64,000 bases of DNA, taken from Saccharum officinarum. Taxonomy: Eukaryota; Streptophyta; Magnoliopsida; Poales; Poaceae. The position numbers and the translations under genes are program-made. The notes beneath the pieces were generated by a model. It was not told where the DNA came from. It was given only the letters and a program-made list of their open reading frames with translations, and ran no database searches. Location of the stretch: assembly GCA_020631735.1 (NCBI GenBank), contig CM036201.1:71505253-71569252 (forward strand). The letters are read 5' to 3'. Below are positions 10,914-21,625 of this stretch, piece by piece. Numbering within the stretch: the first letter of the stretch is position 1; every line of letters starts with the position of its first letter.

Positions 10914-11756
10914 CATTTCGCTGCTTGATTAATTAGGATCAAAATATTCATCTCGCAAAGTACAACAAAACTGTGCAATTAGTTTTTGATTTCATCTACA
11001 TTTAGTACTCCATACATGTGCCGATATTTTGATGTGATGGAGAATCTTCTTTTTACACAGTGAAATTTGAGGTGAATTTGGGGAACTAAACAAGACCTAA
11101 ACAAGGGGCTGGTTCGGCTGGTGGAAAAGCCGGCTGGTTTCGGCTGATTCAATAGTGTTTTGTGAGAGAGAATAAGCTGAAACAAGCTGAAACAAGCCGA
11201 AACATGACTTGCAGAACAGGGCCAAGGCCAGAGAAATGTTCTCTGACTATTCTCGCAGAAAGGCACCATTGATTTTCCCAACGAGTACCAATAGTTTCCG
11301 TTCAGTCTGAATCGGCTAGCTGTTACAGTACACCGCACGCCACGACTTCTCTGCTCACCAGAACAGAAAAGATGCTCGAGCTTACCGAGGCCTCGTTTAG
11401 TTCGGTGAATCAAGGAGAAAAACGCTGTATCAGAATTCCTGTAGCATTTCGTTTGTATTTGGTAAAAATTATCCAAATTTTGACTAACTAGGCTTAAAAT
11501 GTTCATCTCGCAAAGTACAACAAAATTGTGCAATTAGTTTTTGATTTCATCAACATTTAGTACTCTATGCATTTGCCGACATTTTGATGTGACAGGAAAT
11601 CTTCTTTTTGCATAGTGAAATTTGGAGAGAATTGGGGGAACTAAACAAGGGCCGAGAGCGGACCAGCATCCACTCTGTCTAGTGCATCCACACAACGCTC
11701 TCGAATCAAACCAAACGAGTACTAATAATGCGGTAAAAGCCACGAGCCGTGTCGTT
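10914..11756 (+). repeat. Inverted repeat arm L
   Basis: This 843-bp arm is the reverse complement of 12209-13067. By eye I find one substitution (in the stretch around 11135) and one 16-bp tandem duplication that is only in the other arm. It is itself a patchwork of MITEs: half a Tourist-like MITE (about 10925-11098), a short CTGGTTCGGCTGG MITE (11104-11222) and a full Tourist-like MITE (11389-11653). Confidence 0.92.
11389..11653. mobile_element. Tourist-like MITE within arm L
   Basis: The ends are GGCCTCGTTTAGTTC and GAACTAAACAAGGGCC. Internal landmarks of the family (TTGCGAGATGAACATTTT, CATCAAAATGTCGG) are present. Its mirror copy is at 12312-12576 in arm L'. Confidence 0.75.
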
Positions 11757-11766
11757 CACCACTTGT

Positions 11767-12208
11767 CCCGATCCAGCAATCAGTTTGCGCGGCCCAGCGA
11801 AAACGGCCCATGGCCTGTTCATGCGCGCGCGTGCCAGCGAACTCGGCCCAGCTACCCGCGGCCTAGCCGCGCGCGCCAGCTCTCCCAGCCGCGCGCTCCA
11901 GCGCTCCCCCGCGCCCAGGCCGCAACCTGGGCCTGGGCCGGGAATTCGGCCTCGCGCCCTTTCTCGCCTGGGCTGCGGCGCTGGCCCAATTGATCTCAGC
12001 CGCTCGCGGCGATCGGACGGTTGGCCTTCAATGTCGCTGGATCAAAACCAGCGAACGCCGTCGTTCCCTGAACCCTAGCCCATTTCTCTGCTTGCTTTCT
12101 CCTCTCCTCTCCCACGGCGACGCTAGCGAAGACGAAGGGAGCGCACGGCCACCTCGTCACCGGAGAAGAAGGGAGGACGACACCGGTGCCAAGCCCCTCG
12201 CTGGTGCG
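11767..12208 (+). repeat. Inverted repeat segment S (spacer of the hairpin)
   Basis: This 442-bp GC-rich segment is repeated in inverse orientation with the same length at 13086-13527; I saw no difference over the parts compared. It contains CCCTAGCCC and a purine/pyrimidine-biased stretch resembling a 5' untranslated region. It could come from a host gene or a retrotransposon leader; no protein could be identified. Confidence 0.88.
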
Positions 12209-13067
12209 AACGACACGGCTCGTGGCTTTTACCGCATTATTAGTACTCGTTTGGTTTGATTCGAGAGCGTTGTGTGGATGCACTAGACAGAGTGGATGCT
12301 GGTCCGCTCTCGGCCCTTGTTTAGTTCCCCCAATTCTCTCCAAATTTCACTATGCAAAAAGAAGATTTCCTGTCACATCAAAATGTCGGCAAATGCATAG
12401 AGTACTAAATGTTGATGAAATCAAAAACTAATTGCACAATTTTGTTGTACTTTGCGAGATGAACATTTTAAGCCTAGTTAGTCAAAATTTGGATAATTTT
12501 TACCAAATACAAACGAAATGCTACAGGAATTCTGATACAGCGTTTTTCTCCTTGATTCACCGAACTAAACGAGGCCTCGGTAAGCTCGAGCATCTTTTCT
12601 GTTCTGGTGAGCAGAGAAGTCGTGGCGTGCGGTGTACTGTAACAGCTAGCCGATTCAGACTGAACGGAAACTATTGGTACTCGTTGGGAAAATCAATGGT
12701 GCCTTTCTGCGAGAATAGTCAGAGAACATTTCTCTGGCCTTGGCCCTGTTCTGCAAGTCATGTTTCGGCTTGTTTCAGCTTGTTTCAGCTTATTCTCTCT
12801 CACAAAACACTATTGAATCAGCCGAAACCAACCGGCTTTTCCACCAGCCGAACCAGCCCCTTGTTTAGGTCTTGTTTAGTTCCCCAAATTCACCTCAAAT
12901 TTCACTGTGTAAAAAGAAGATTCTCCATCACATCAAAATATCGGCACATGTATGGAGTACTAAATGTAGATGAAATCAAAAACTAATTGCACAGTTTTGT
13001 TGTACTTTGCGAGATGAATATTTTGCGAGATGAATATTTTGATCCTAATTAATCAAGCAGCGAAATG
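12209..13067 (-). repeat. Inverted repeat arm L'
   Basis: Reverse complement of 10914-11756 with a 16-bp tandem duplication (TTTGCGAGATGAATAT twice, near 13004-13036). The length difference (859 versus 843) is fully explained by that duplication. It abuts S directly at 12208/12209. It includes the mirrored Tourist-like MITE (12312-12576) and the mirrored short MITE (12742-12860). Confidence 0.92.
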
Positions 13068-13085
13068 CAGCCATGGGCGAGCGCG

Positions 13086-13527
13086 CGCACCAGCGAGGGG
13101 CTTGGCACCGGTGTCGTCCTCCCTTCTTCTCCGGTGACGAGGTGGCCGTGCGCTCCCTTCGTCTTCGCTAGCGTCGCCGTGGGAGAGGAGAGGAGAAAGC
13201 AAGCAGAGAAATGGGCTAGGGTTCAGGGAACGACGGCGTTCGCTGGTTTTGATCCAGCGACATTGAAGGCCAACCGTCCGATCGCCGCGAGCGGCTGAGA
13301 TCAATTGGGCCAGCGCCGCAGCCCAGGCGAGAAAGGGCGCGAGGCCGAATTCCCGGCCCAGGCCCAGGTTGCGGCCTGGGCGCGGGGGAGCGCTGGAGCG
13401 CGCGGCTGGGAGAGCTGGCGCGCGCGGCTAGGCCGCGGGTAGCTGGGCCGAGTTCGCTGGCACGCGCGCGCATGAACAGGCCATGGGCCGTTTTCGCTGG
13501 GCCGCGCAAACTGATTGCTGGATCGGG
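13086..13527 (-). repeat. Inverted repeat segment S'
   Basis: Reverse complement of 11767-12208. An 18-bp unmatched joint (13068-13085) separates it from L'. At 13527 it joins the leader of the Copia element. Confidence 0.88.
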
Positions 13528-13912
13528 CCGAAATGGCCAAATAAATAGTAAAGTTGCTTCTGGAAAATAGGAAAATAATTATTGAATGTTAATGTTTCCG
13601 CTGCGTATTTAAAGTAATTATGGACTTTTAATTAAATTCGAACCAACGGGAGAATTTGATTTTAAGAGCCAAGAGATTAAAAATGAGTTGATTATGATAT
13701 TGTTATTTTCTGACCAACGTTGTTAATAGCAATATTATAATTTTAAATGATTATGCATTATTTCTATTTCTGCCCAACGGTGATGTAGATTTAATGTATA
13801 AAATAATTGTATGTTTTGATTTTGACCAACGTTAAACTAAGGCATGCAATTATTGTTGTTATAATTATGTTCTCACTTTATATGACTTATATTTTCAGGA
13901 GGTTACTCTTTG

Positions 13913-16900
13913 ATGGGGTTTATCAAAGATATTCCACCCCTCAAAGGTGACAACTACAACGAATAGAAAAAGAAAATTGACCTTGCCTTTGTTTTAGCTG
14001 AGGTGGACTGGGTGGTCACCACACCATGCCCCAGTGAACCTGTGGCACCGGTGAGGGAGGCCAATGAGTCTGATGCTGAATGGTAGAAAAAAGAGAGGGA
14101 CCATGCTCCCATACAGATGGCATATGACCTACAAAAACAAAAGTGGGTCAATGCCAACAAAAAGTGTGTTGCTGTCATAAAGAACACAATTGAGCCTACC
14201 ATAATGGGCTCAATCCAAGAGTGTGACACGGTCACAGAATACTTGGAAAGGATAAAGAGTCAGTTCTATGGCTCTTCAAAGACATATGCTACTCAGCTGA
14301 TAAAGCAGCTGGTAACAGAAAAATACACTGGAGGTGTACATGGCAATGGCATAAGAGAGCACATATCAAAAATGAACCATTTGAACAACAAGCTAAAACC
14401 AATGGATCTGGCTCTTACGGAAGAGTTTCTTGTCCATTTGATTTTTGCTTCTTTACCAAAAGATTTTGACACATTTGTTGTCAACTATAACATTCAGCCC
14501 GAGAAATGGGATCTAGAACGTTGTATGGCGATGTGTGCACAGGAGGAAGAGAGGATAAAAGCCGCCAATGGTGGTACTCTCAATTTTGTTAAAGACAACA
14601 AAAGAAAGAATTTCAATGCCAATGCCAACTCTCCCTCAAAGCCAAAGGGCAAAGCTCCCATGCAGCATCAGCCTCAGCAGAACAAATTCACAGTGAACAA
14701 AGATCAGTGTCTTCACTGCAAGAAGACGGGACATTACAAGAAAGATTGTCCCGAATTCCTAAAGATGATCATGGCAAAGCAAGGTGAGAACATGATTACG
14801 TTTATAAATGAATCCCTGTATGTACAGTATTCGAAATCTACTTGGTGGATTGACTCAGGAGCAACTGTTCATGTTGCAAATTCTTTACAGGGATTCCGTT
14901 CGACGAGAACTACGCAAAGAAGCGAAAGGCACGTTAAAGTCACAAATGGAGTCCAAGCAGACGTCGAAGCTGTTGGCGATGTCTCCTTAGAGCTTGCTGA
15001 TGGATTCATTTTTTTGTTAAAAGATGTTTTATTTGTTCCGTCATTACAAAGAAACTTGATTAGTGTGTCATGTTTGGACAACGATGGATTTGATTGTCAT
15101 TTTGGAGATGGAAAATGTGAAATATTATGTAATAATGAATGTGTTGGCCTTGCTTTTCAAAAGCAAGATCTTTATTTGTTATCACTTCGTGAAAATATGA
15201 ATTCCGTATGTGATGCGAATGATAACGTATTCTCGTTTGTGAACGTGAATAGAAAACGAAAGAGAACTCAAGATGCGTCGTCGAAATTATGGCACTGTCG
15301 TTTAGGCCATATTTCGAGGGGGAGAATAGAGAGACTAGTTAAGAATGATATTCTTCCTCCATTAGAGTTCTCAGATTTTGAACAGTGCAGAGAATGCATT
15401 AAAGGAAAATACACAAAGCAAATTAAAAAGGATGCTAAACGAAGCACAGGAATTCTACAGATAATTCACACAGGCATCTGTGGTCCTTTTCCTATAAAAA
15501 GTGTGGATGGTTTTGATTCGTTCATAACATTCACAGATGACTACTCCCGTTATGGTTACATTTATCCAATTAAAGAAAGAAATGAAGCGTTGGATAAATT
15601 TAAAATATTTAAGGCTGAAGTTGAAAATCAGCATAATTTAAAGATTAAAGTGGTTCGGTCTGATCGTGGTGGGGAGTACTACGGTCGACATACCCCATAT
15701 GGCCAAGCTCCTGGACCCTTTGCAAGGTTTCTACATGAGAATGGCATAGTAGCCCAGTATTCTACACCGGGCGAACCTCAGCAGAATGGAGTAGCTGAAA
15801 GGCGAAACCGTACCTTAATGGATATGGTGCGTAGTATGATGAGTTATTCTGACTTGCCATTAAGTCTATGGATGGAGACGTTAAAAACCGTCATTCATAT
15901 TCTAAATAGAGTACCAAGCAAAGCGGTGCCCAAAACACCATATGAATTGTGGACAGGAAGAGAACCCTCACTAAAACACTTACGTGTGCGGGGGAGTCCT
16001 GCTGAGACAAAAGTGTTTAACCCAAATATTGGGAAGCTAGATCCCAAAACAGTTAGCTGTTATTTTATTGGCTATCCTGAAAAGTCAAAAGGTTTTCGTT
16101 TCTACTGTTCAGATAGATACACAAAATTTGTAGAAACGAGACACGGCGTTATCTTAGAGGATGAAATGATGAGGGGGAGCATGGTGGCTCGAGAAATTGT
16201 TCTTGAGGAGAAGCGGGTATGTGTGCCTGTTCTTGTTGCACCAACAGTGCCAGATACTGTAGTGTCAACACCTGTTGTCAGTTCTCCTGTGGTGACAGTA
16301 AATAATGATGAGGAACCTGTCCTTCAGGAACCTATACAAACTGATGCCACAGATGAGGGGGAGCAACAATAGCCTCAAACTGAAAATGTGCCAAATATGG
16401 AGGCCCCGAGAAGGTCCCAAAGAGCTAGAAGATCAGCTATACCTGATGATTATGAGATGTATAACACTGAAGAATTTTAAATGGAGGGTGATCCCACTTC
16501 ATTTGAAGAAGCCATGAGAAGCGATAATTCATCCAAGTGGCTTGAGGCCATGGAAGATGAAATAAAGTCAATGAGTACCAACAAAGTTTGGGACTTAGAA
16601 CATATTCCTAAAGGAGCCAAGACAGTAGGCTGTAAATGGGTCTATAAGACAAAACGTGACTCCCAAGGGAATATTGAAAGGTTTAAAGCGCGACTTGTGG
16701 CAAAAGGTTTCAGACAAAGAGAAGGGATTGATTACAATGAGACGTTTTCTCCAGTCTCATGTAAAGATTCCTTCAGAATTATAATGGCATTAGTGGCACA
16801 CTACGATTTAGAGTTACATCAGATGGATGTAAAAACGGCATTCCTGAATGGGGATCTGGAGGAAAATGTTTACATGGCTCAACCAAAAGGTTTTGTCATG

Positions 16901-18055
16901 GAAGGAAAAGAACGAATGGGATGCCGCTTAAAGAAATCGATTTATGGGTTAAAGCAAGCTTCAAGACAGTGGTATTTGAAGTTTGACAGAACAATAAAGA
17001 ATTTTGGGTTTAAAGAAAATATTGAGGATAATTGTGTTTATGCAAAGTTTAAGAATGAAAGGTATATCTTCCTAATCCTGTACGTAGATGATATCTTACT
17101 TGCTAGTAGTGATGTTCATCTACTACTGGAGACAAAGAAGTTTTTATCTTCAAAATTTGATATGAAAGATCTTGGTGAAGCGTCTTTTGTTTTAGGCATA
17201 GAGATTCACCGAGATAGAAGTAAAGGGGTATTAGGACTTTCACAAAAGGCATACATAGAAAAGGTTTTAAAGAAATTTAGTATGCATAAATGTAGTGCAT
17301 CACATGCACCCATGGTCAAGGGCGACAGATATGGGGATTTTCAATGCCCAAGGAACCAATACGAGCTCGATCAAATGAAAGTGGTTCCATATGCTTCTGC
17401 TGTCGGAAGCCTACAATATGCTCAAGTGTGCACGCGCCCTGACTTAGCTTTTGTTACCGGGTTGCTTGGCAGATTTCAAATTAATCCAGGAATTGAACAC
17501 TGAAAACTGGTAAAGAAAGTCTTACGATATTTCCAAGGTACGAAAGGCCTCATGTTGACGTATAGAAAATCAGATTATCTCCAGATAGTGGGGTATTCGG
17601 ATTCTGATTATGCGGGAGATGATAGAAAATCCACGGCAGGATATGTGTTCACTCTCGCAGGAGGAGCAATTTCATGGAAAAGCTCAAAACAAACCGTCAC
17701 TATATCGTCCACAATGTATGCCGAGTTTGTAGCGTGTTATGAGGCAACGGGGCAGGTGAACTGGCTAAAGAAGTTCATACCCGGTTTGAAGGTGGTCGAC
17801 AGCATACATAAGCCACTAAAGTTATACTGCGATAATAATCCAGCAGTACAGTACGCTCACAACAATAGGTCAAGTGGTGCTGCCAAACACATTGACATAA
17901 AGTATTATGTTGTGAAGGATAAAGTCCGGGATCAAATTATAAATCTTGAGCATATAAGCACTGAAAAGATGCTCGCGGATCCGCTTACAAAAGGCTTACC
18001 ACCCAACGTGTTCAGGGAACATGTAGCCGGCATGGGTTTAAGGGAAAGCCTATGA
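13913..18055 (+). pseudogene. Copia gag-pol, single frame with five in-frame stops
   Basis: From ATG 13913 to the terminal TGA at 18053-18055 the frame never shifts (1380 codons plus stop). It is interrupted by TAG 13964, TAG 14084, TAG 16370, TAA 16478 and TGA 17501. In order it encodes a Gag domain, a CCHC zinc knuckle ([14 protein letters not shown], ~14710), a protease with D-S-G ([13 protein letters not shown]), a GAG-pre-integrase/HHCC region (CRECIKGK), an integrase core with conserved acidic residues ([20 protein letters not shown]), a reverse transcriptase (YVDDILLAS, ~17080) and an RNase H (YSDSDYAGD … MYAEFVA). The domain order INT before RT defines Ty1/copia. The stops make it non-functional as it stands. 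Confidence 0.93.
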
Positions 18056-18256
18056 CTCCTGGACTTTAATAAAGGGCCCAAAAGTTAAAGTAACTGTTTC
18101 AGATCAGAGACGCGCATTGTAGCTGTCGAATCTATCGGCGATTGACCGTGACGATGAAACATGCTCTATGCACTTATCTGTGATGGAACGAGTAAAGTTA
18201 AAAGCATTGAAGTCAAAGATGAAAGGTTAAAGTATAAGTGAGATCAAGGGGGAGAA

Positions 18257-18318
18257 TGTTAGATTGATCTCTCCTCTAATGAGCCCAACGGCTCATTAGA
18301 GGAGAGATCAATCTAACA
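18257..18318. repeat. 62-bp perfect palindrome at the Copia 3' end
   Basis: 29-bp arms (starting TGTTAGATTGATCTC) are perfectly complementary around a 4-base loop, CAAC. The outer bases are TG…CA, as in an LTR, and it directly follows the polypurine tract. It is either a 3' LTR reduced to its first 29 bp plus an inverted copy, or an LTR family with naturally palindromic ends. Flanking duplicated sequence resumes at 18319. Confidence 0.9.
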
Positions 18319-18680
18319 CAGCTAGTTTGTTTTTATATTTGACTACTCCGTTCCGATCCGATCCGATCCGATCCGCATATGGTATTTGCAGGAGCTAAAC
18401 GCGACCAGCTAGCAGCTGGGATCACGTTGAGTACACCGAGATATATACGATTTGGTCAACTCGATCGATCTCGTGCTCGCATCTCTGCGACTCTGCCTGC
18501 CTTTCGAGGAAGAGAAGAAGAGCTACAAATAAAAAAAGAAAGATCGAGTGAGTGAGTATGTTGCCCGTACGTGCCAATTTGGGTACTCTCACCTACTGGC
18601 TACTAGTCCGTGTGAAGGGAAGGGGGAAAAAAACGTTACGCGTGTCACGTGGTGACGATGAACGGGCGCTGTGCATATAA

Positions 18681-18909
18681 GGGCATGTTTGGTTGCAATG
18701 CATTAAAGTTTAACTCCCATCACATCAATGTTCCCTTAAATGTATGGAGTACTAAATGTAGACTAATCGCATGCATGTCGGCACAGATCAGGAGTAATTT
18801 ACGAGACGAATCTATTAAGCCTAATTAGTCCAAGATTAAAAACTTTTTGTCAAATAAGACGAAAGTGCTACATTATTCGTTAAACTTTAACTCCTCGAAC
18901 GAAACACCC
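18681..18909. mobile_element. Tourist-like MITE
   Basis: The ends GGGCATGTTTGGTT and CGAACGAAACACCC are imperfect inverted repeats. The interior carries the family words TACTAAATGTAGAC and TTACGAGACGAATC. It falls in a gap of the alignment between units 2 and 3. Confidence 0.65.
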
Positions 18910-19262
18910 TGAAGAACCAGTCCGGCGCGGCGGCACACGTGGATGCGCGGCGCACCACCCGCCCCGCCTGCTCGCGGCCTCGCACTGAGATCACAATTCA
19001 CATCACTTTACGCGCGACGCGATCCGCCGTGGCGCCCGTGCCCGGTGCCCCGTCCCGGCCGCAGCGGACAAACGCGACGACGCCACACCCATCACATACA
19101 CTCACGCCCCCATCGGAACCGCTGACCTGCGGGCTCGATCCGGCACACGCCGCCGCCCGCGACGCGACGCGCCGAGCCGGTTACCACTCCCAGGCGGCCA
19201 GGCCACCCACGATTGGCCCGACCCGCGCCAGGTGGCGCTGGTAGTTGGGGCCGCTCCACCCA

Positions 19263-19895
19263 GGGTTAAAAAAACCGCTCGGTAAACCGAGGTTTACCGC
19301 GGCTACCGGCCTAACCGGGCCGGACCGGTTCCGGTCCGGTCCGGTTAGATATTCCCCAAATTCAAATTTAAATTTTGAAAAAAAGAAATGCTGAAAAAAT
19401 TCCTAAAAATAGTTCATGATTTATAGAAGCCAATGGTGTAAAAATTTTTCAAATTCGAGTTCGTTTAGTATTTATTTATACATATAGAAGTTTGAAAAAA
19501 AAAAGAAAAAAAAACCCGGCCCTCCCCCGTTAAGGCCCCCAAATTCAAATTTAAAATTTAAAAAAAAACAAAAAATGCTGAAAAATTTCCTAAAAATAGT
19601 TCATGATTTATAGAAGCCAATGGTGTAAAAAATTTTCAAATTCGAGTTCGTTTAGTATTTATTTATACGTATAGAAGTTTGAAAAAAAAAAGAAAAAAGA
19701 AAATTCCAAACTCAAACCGAGCGGTAAACCGCTCAAACCGAGCGGTTACCGCTCCAAACCGCCCGGTAAACCGGTGACAAACCAAACCGAAGGCGCGTTT
19801 AAATTCAAATTCAAATCCGACCGGTTACGGACCGGTTACCGGTAAACCGGAAGCAGAGGCACGTTTGGGTGACCGGTCGGTTAAAAAAACGCTGG
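19263..19895. mobile_element. Non-autonomous DNA element with internal tandem repeat
   Basis: The unit 3 empty site is continuous (about 29660-29680), so this 633-bp block is an insertion. The flanks CTCCACCCA (19254-19262) and CTCCACCTA (19896-19904) are a 9-bp near-duplication, suggesting a MULE-type 9-bp target duplication with one later change. It starts GGGTTAAAAAAACCG and ends GGTTAAAAAAACGCTGG. Inside, a ~150-bp AT-rich segment is repeated directly (from about 19358 and about 19549), and many CCGGT/ACCGG words lie near both ends. Confidence 0.65.
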
Positions 19896-20171
19896 CTCCA
19901 CCTACCCACCCGTCACCCCGCTCCGCGCCGAGCGTCCTCGGTTGGTTGACTGGCGAATCCCGCGGCCACGTGCACCCGCCAACGTACACGGACCGACCGA
20001 CCCTACCGCGAGTAGGATATGGCTATAGCCTATAGGGTGGCGACGCGGACGCTGTCTCCCTTGCTTTCGGCCTACCAGATACGTACCGTACCTGGGCTAA
20101 GTTCGATCGTTCTCGAGTGGCCAAGGGACGTACGATAAGCAACAGCAGCGCCTTTGCACTGCGAGCTACCT

Positions 20172-20421
20172 GGGCCTGGTTTAGATGTCTTTTAAATTTC
20201 AAATTTTTACGTTTTTTTATTACATCGAATCTTTAAACACATGTATGAAGTATTAAATATAAATAAAAAATACGGAGTATAACTAATTGCATAGTTTGGT
20301 TGTAAGTCACGAGACGAATCTTTGTAAGCCAAATTAGTCTATGATTGACACAAATTGCCAAAAGCAAACAAAAGTGCTACAGTAGACAAAATTTAAATTT
20401 TTTTTGCATCCAAACACCCCC
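20172..20421. mobile_element. Tourist-like MITE
   Basis: The ends are GGGCCTGGTTTAGATG and CATCCAAACACCCC, with an interior of the same family (ATGTATGAAGTATTAAATAT, CACGAGACGAATC). Unit 3 lacks it between 29915 and 29925, giving an empty site. Confidence 0.7.
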
Positions 20422-20480
20422 TAGTCGAGTGACGAGTGTGAGTGAAGGCTGTTCATCGTTATGCATGCAAAAGCCGTGCC

Positions 20481-20722
20481 GGGGCTTGTTTAGATGCACC
20501 CCAAAAGTTAGAATTTTTTCACTCTCTCCGTCACATCAATTTTTAGCCGCTTGCATGGAGTATTAAATGTAGGTAAAAAATAACTAATTACACAGTTTAG
20601 TTAGAAATCACGAGATGAATCTTTTGAGCCTAGTTGGTCCACGATTGGATAATATTTGTTAAATAAGACGAAAATAGTACTATTCATTAGATTGAAAAAA
20701 TTTGGAAAGTGAATGAGGCCCC
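20481..20722. mobile_element. Tourist-like MITE
   Basis: The ends are GGGGCTTGTTTAGATG and GAATGAGGCCCC. Unit 3 lacks it at about 29985, where the flanks are continuous. The interior matches the family consensus seen at 20172. Confidence 0.68.
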
Positions 20723-20907
20723 GGTGTGGCGCGTTCGATCTCGAACGGTTGGTAGCCGACTCACTCCCTGTAGCCGGACAGCTCGGCAGGTCTAGCTTGT
20801 CCTTTGCTTGATGCTCTTTTGGGTACTCATCAGGTCATGGGGGCGGAAAAAGCTTGTTGCTTCCAGCTGAGAAAAGGCCACGGCTTCTCACGTGGAATAT
20901 AATTGTG

Positions 20908-21186
20908 GGCCTTGCTTAGTTCTCAATTCCTCCCCTAAATTCTACTATGCAAAAAGGAGATTTTCCATCACATCAAAATGTCGGCAAATGCATGAAGTAC
21001 TAAATATAGATGAAATCAAAAACTAATTGCACAGTTTTGTTGTACTTTGCGAGACGAACATTTTGAGTCTAATTAATCAATTTTTAGACCATTTTTTGCA
21101 CTAAAAAAAAGTTGCTACAGTATTCCAGGAACACTGTAGCAACTTTTGCCGAATCCAGGCATCCAGCTATGGATCTAAACACGGCC
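20908..21186. mobile_element. Tourist-like MITE
   Basis: The ends are GGCCTTGCTTAGTTC and GGATCTAAACACGGCC. A 3-bp GTG flanks both sides (20905-20907 and 21187-21189), and unit 3 has a single GTG at the matching place (about 30162). Confidence 0.72.
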
Positions 21187-21252
21187 GTGGTAGTAGTACG
21201 TACTACTATCATGTCTTCACTCATTCGTGTGTAGGGTCCACTTATTACTTTT

Positions 21253-21625
21253 GGCCTTGTTTAGGCCTCGTTTAGATACCGAACTCGGTGGCCCGAATCA
21301 GCGCCCGCTGCTACAAGCAGCTTTTGTTTTTTATGTAAAAAATTGTCCAAAAATTGATTAATTAAACTCAAAATGTTCGTCTCGCAAAGTACAACAAAAC
21401 TGTGTAATTAGTTTATGATTTCATCTACATTTAGTACTCTATGCATTTGCCGGTATTTTGATGTGATGGGGAATCTCCTTTTTGCATAGTGAAATTTGAG
21501 GGTGAATTTGGGTATCTAAACAAGGCCTTAGTTCCTAATTCAGTTGCCCAAATTCCACTATACAAAAAGAAGATTCCCCATCACATCAAAATGCCGGCAA
21601 ATGTTCGTAGATGTACAGGTAGGAG
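21253..21625. mobile_element. Tourist-like MITE interrupted by a second copy
   Basis: The left end GGCCTTGTTTA (21253-21263) is separated from its continuation at 21528 by the inner element 21264-21527. After 21528 the family sequence continues (TTCCACTATACAAAAAG, CATCAAAATGCCGGC) and then fades. The right end is lost. Confidence 0.65.
21264..21527. mobile_element. Tourist-like MITE nested in its own family
   Basis: The ends GGCCTCGTTTAGATACC and GGTATCTAAACAAGGCC are near-perfect inverted repeats. TTA lies on both sides (21261-21263 and 21528-21530), the 3-bp target duplication typical of PIF/Harbinger-type elements. This pins the whole family in the window to that superfamily. Confidence 0.82.

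Larger units (their letters stand above)
13528..18318 (+). mobile_element. Ty1/copia retrotransposon without a 5' LTR
   Basis: A 5' leader (13528-13912) precedes gag-pol (13913-18055). A polypurine tract (AAGGGGGAGAA, 18246-18256) follows, and then the start of a 3' LTR (TGTTAGATTGATC). No 5' LTR and no TGGTATCA-type primer-binding site are present upstream; instead the leader is joined to S'. The leader holds four GACCAACG-like words (about 13641-13832) about 70 bp apart, and ends with a pyrimidine-rich stretch and TTTTCAG just before the ATG, which could be a splice acceptor. The right edge is set by resumption of duplicated flanking sequence at 18319. Confidence 0.85.

Noticed and set aside
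10979..12986. A pair of mirrored 184-residue frames (10979-11533 minus and 12432-12986 plus) that look like a duplicated gene
   Set aside because: Both lie in the L/L' arms and run through MITE sequence; the identity is explained by the inverted repeat, and the translation matches no family.
18257..18318. The 62-bp palindrome as a transcription terminator or microRNA hairpin
   Set aside because: It directly follows a retrotransposon polypurine tract and begins TG and ends CA, so an LTR-derived origin explains it better; a perfect 29-bp stem with a 4-base loop is also not plant-microRNA-like.
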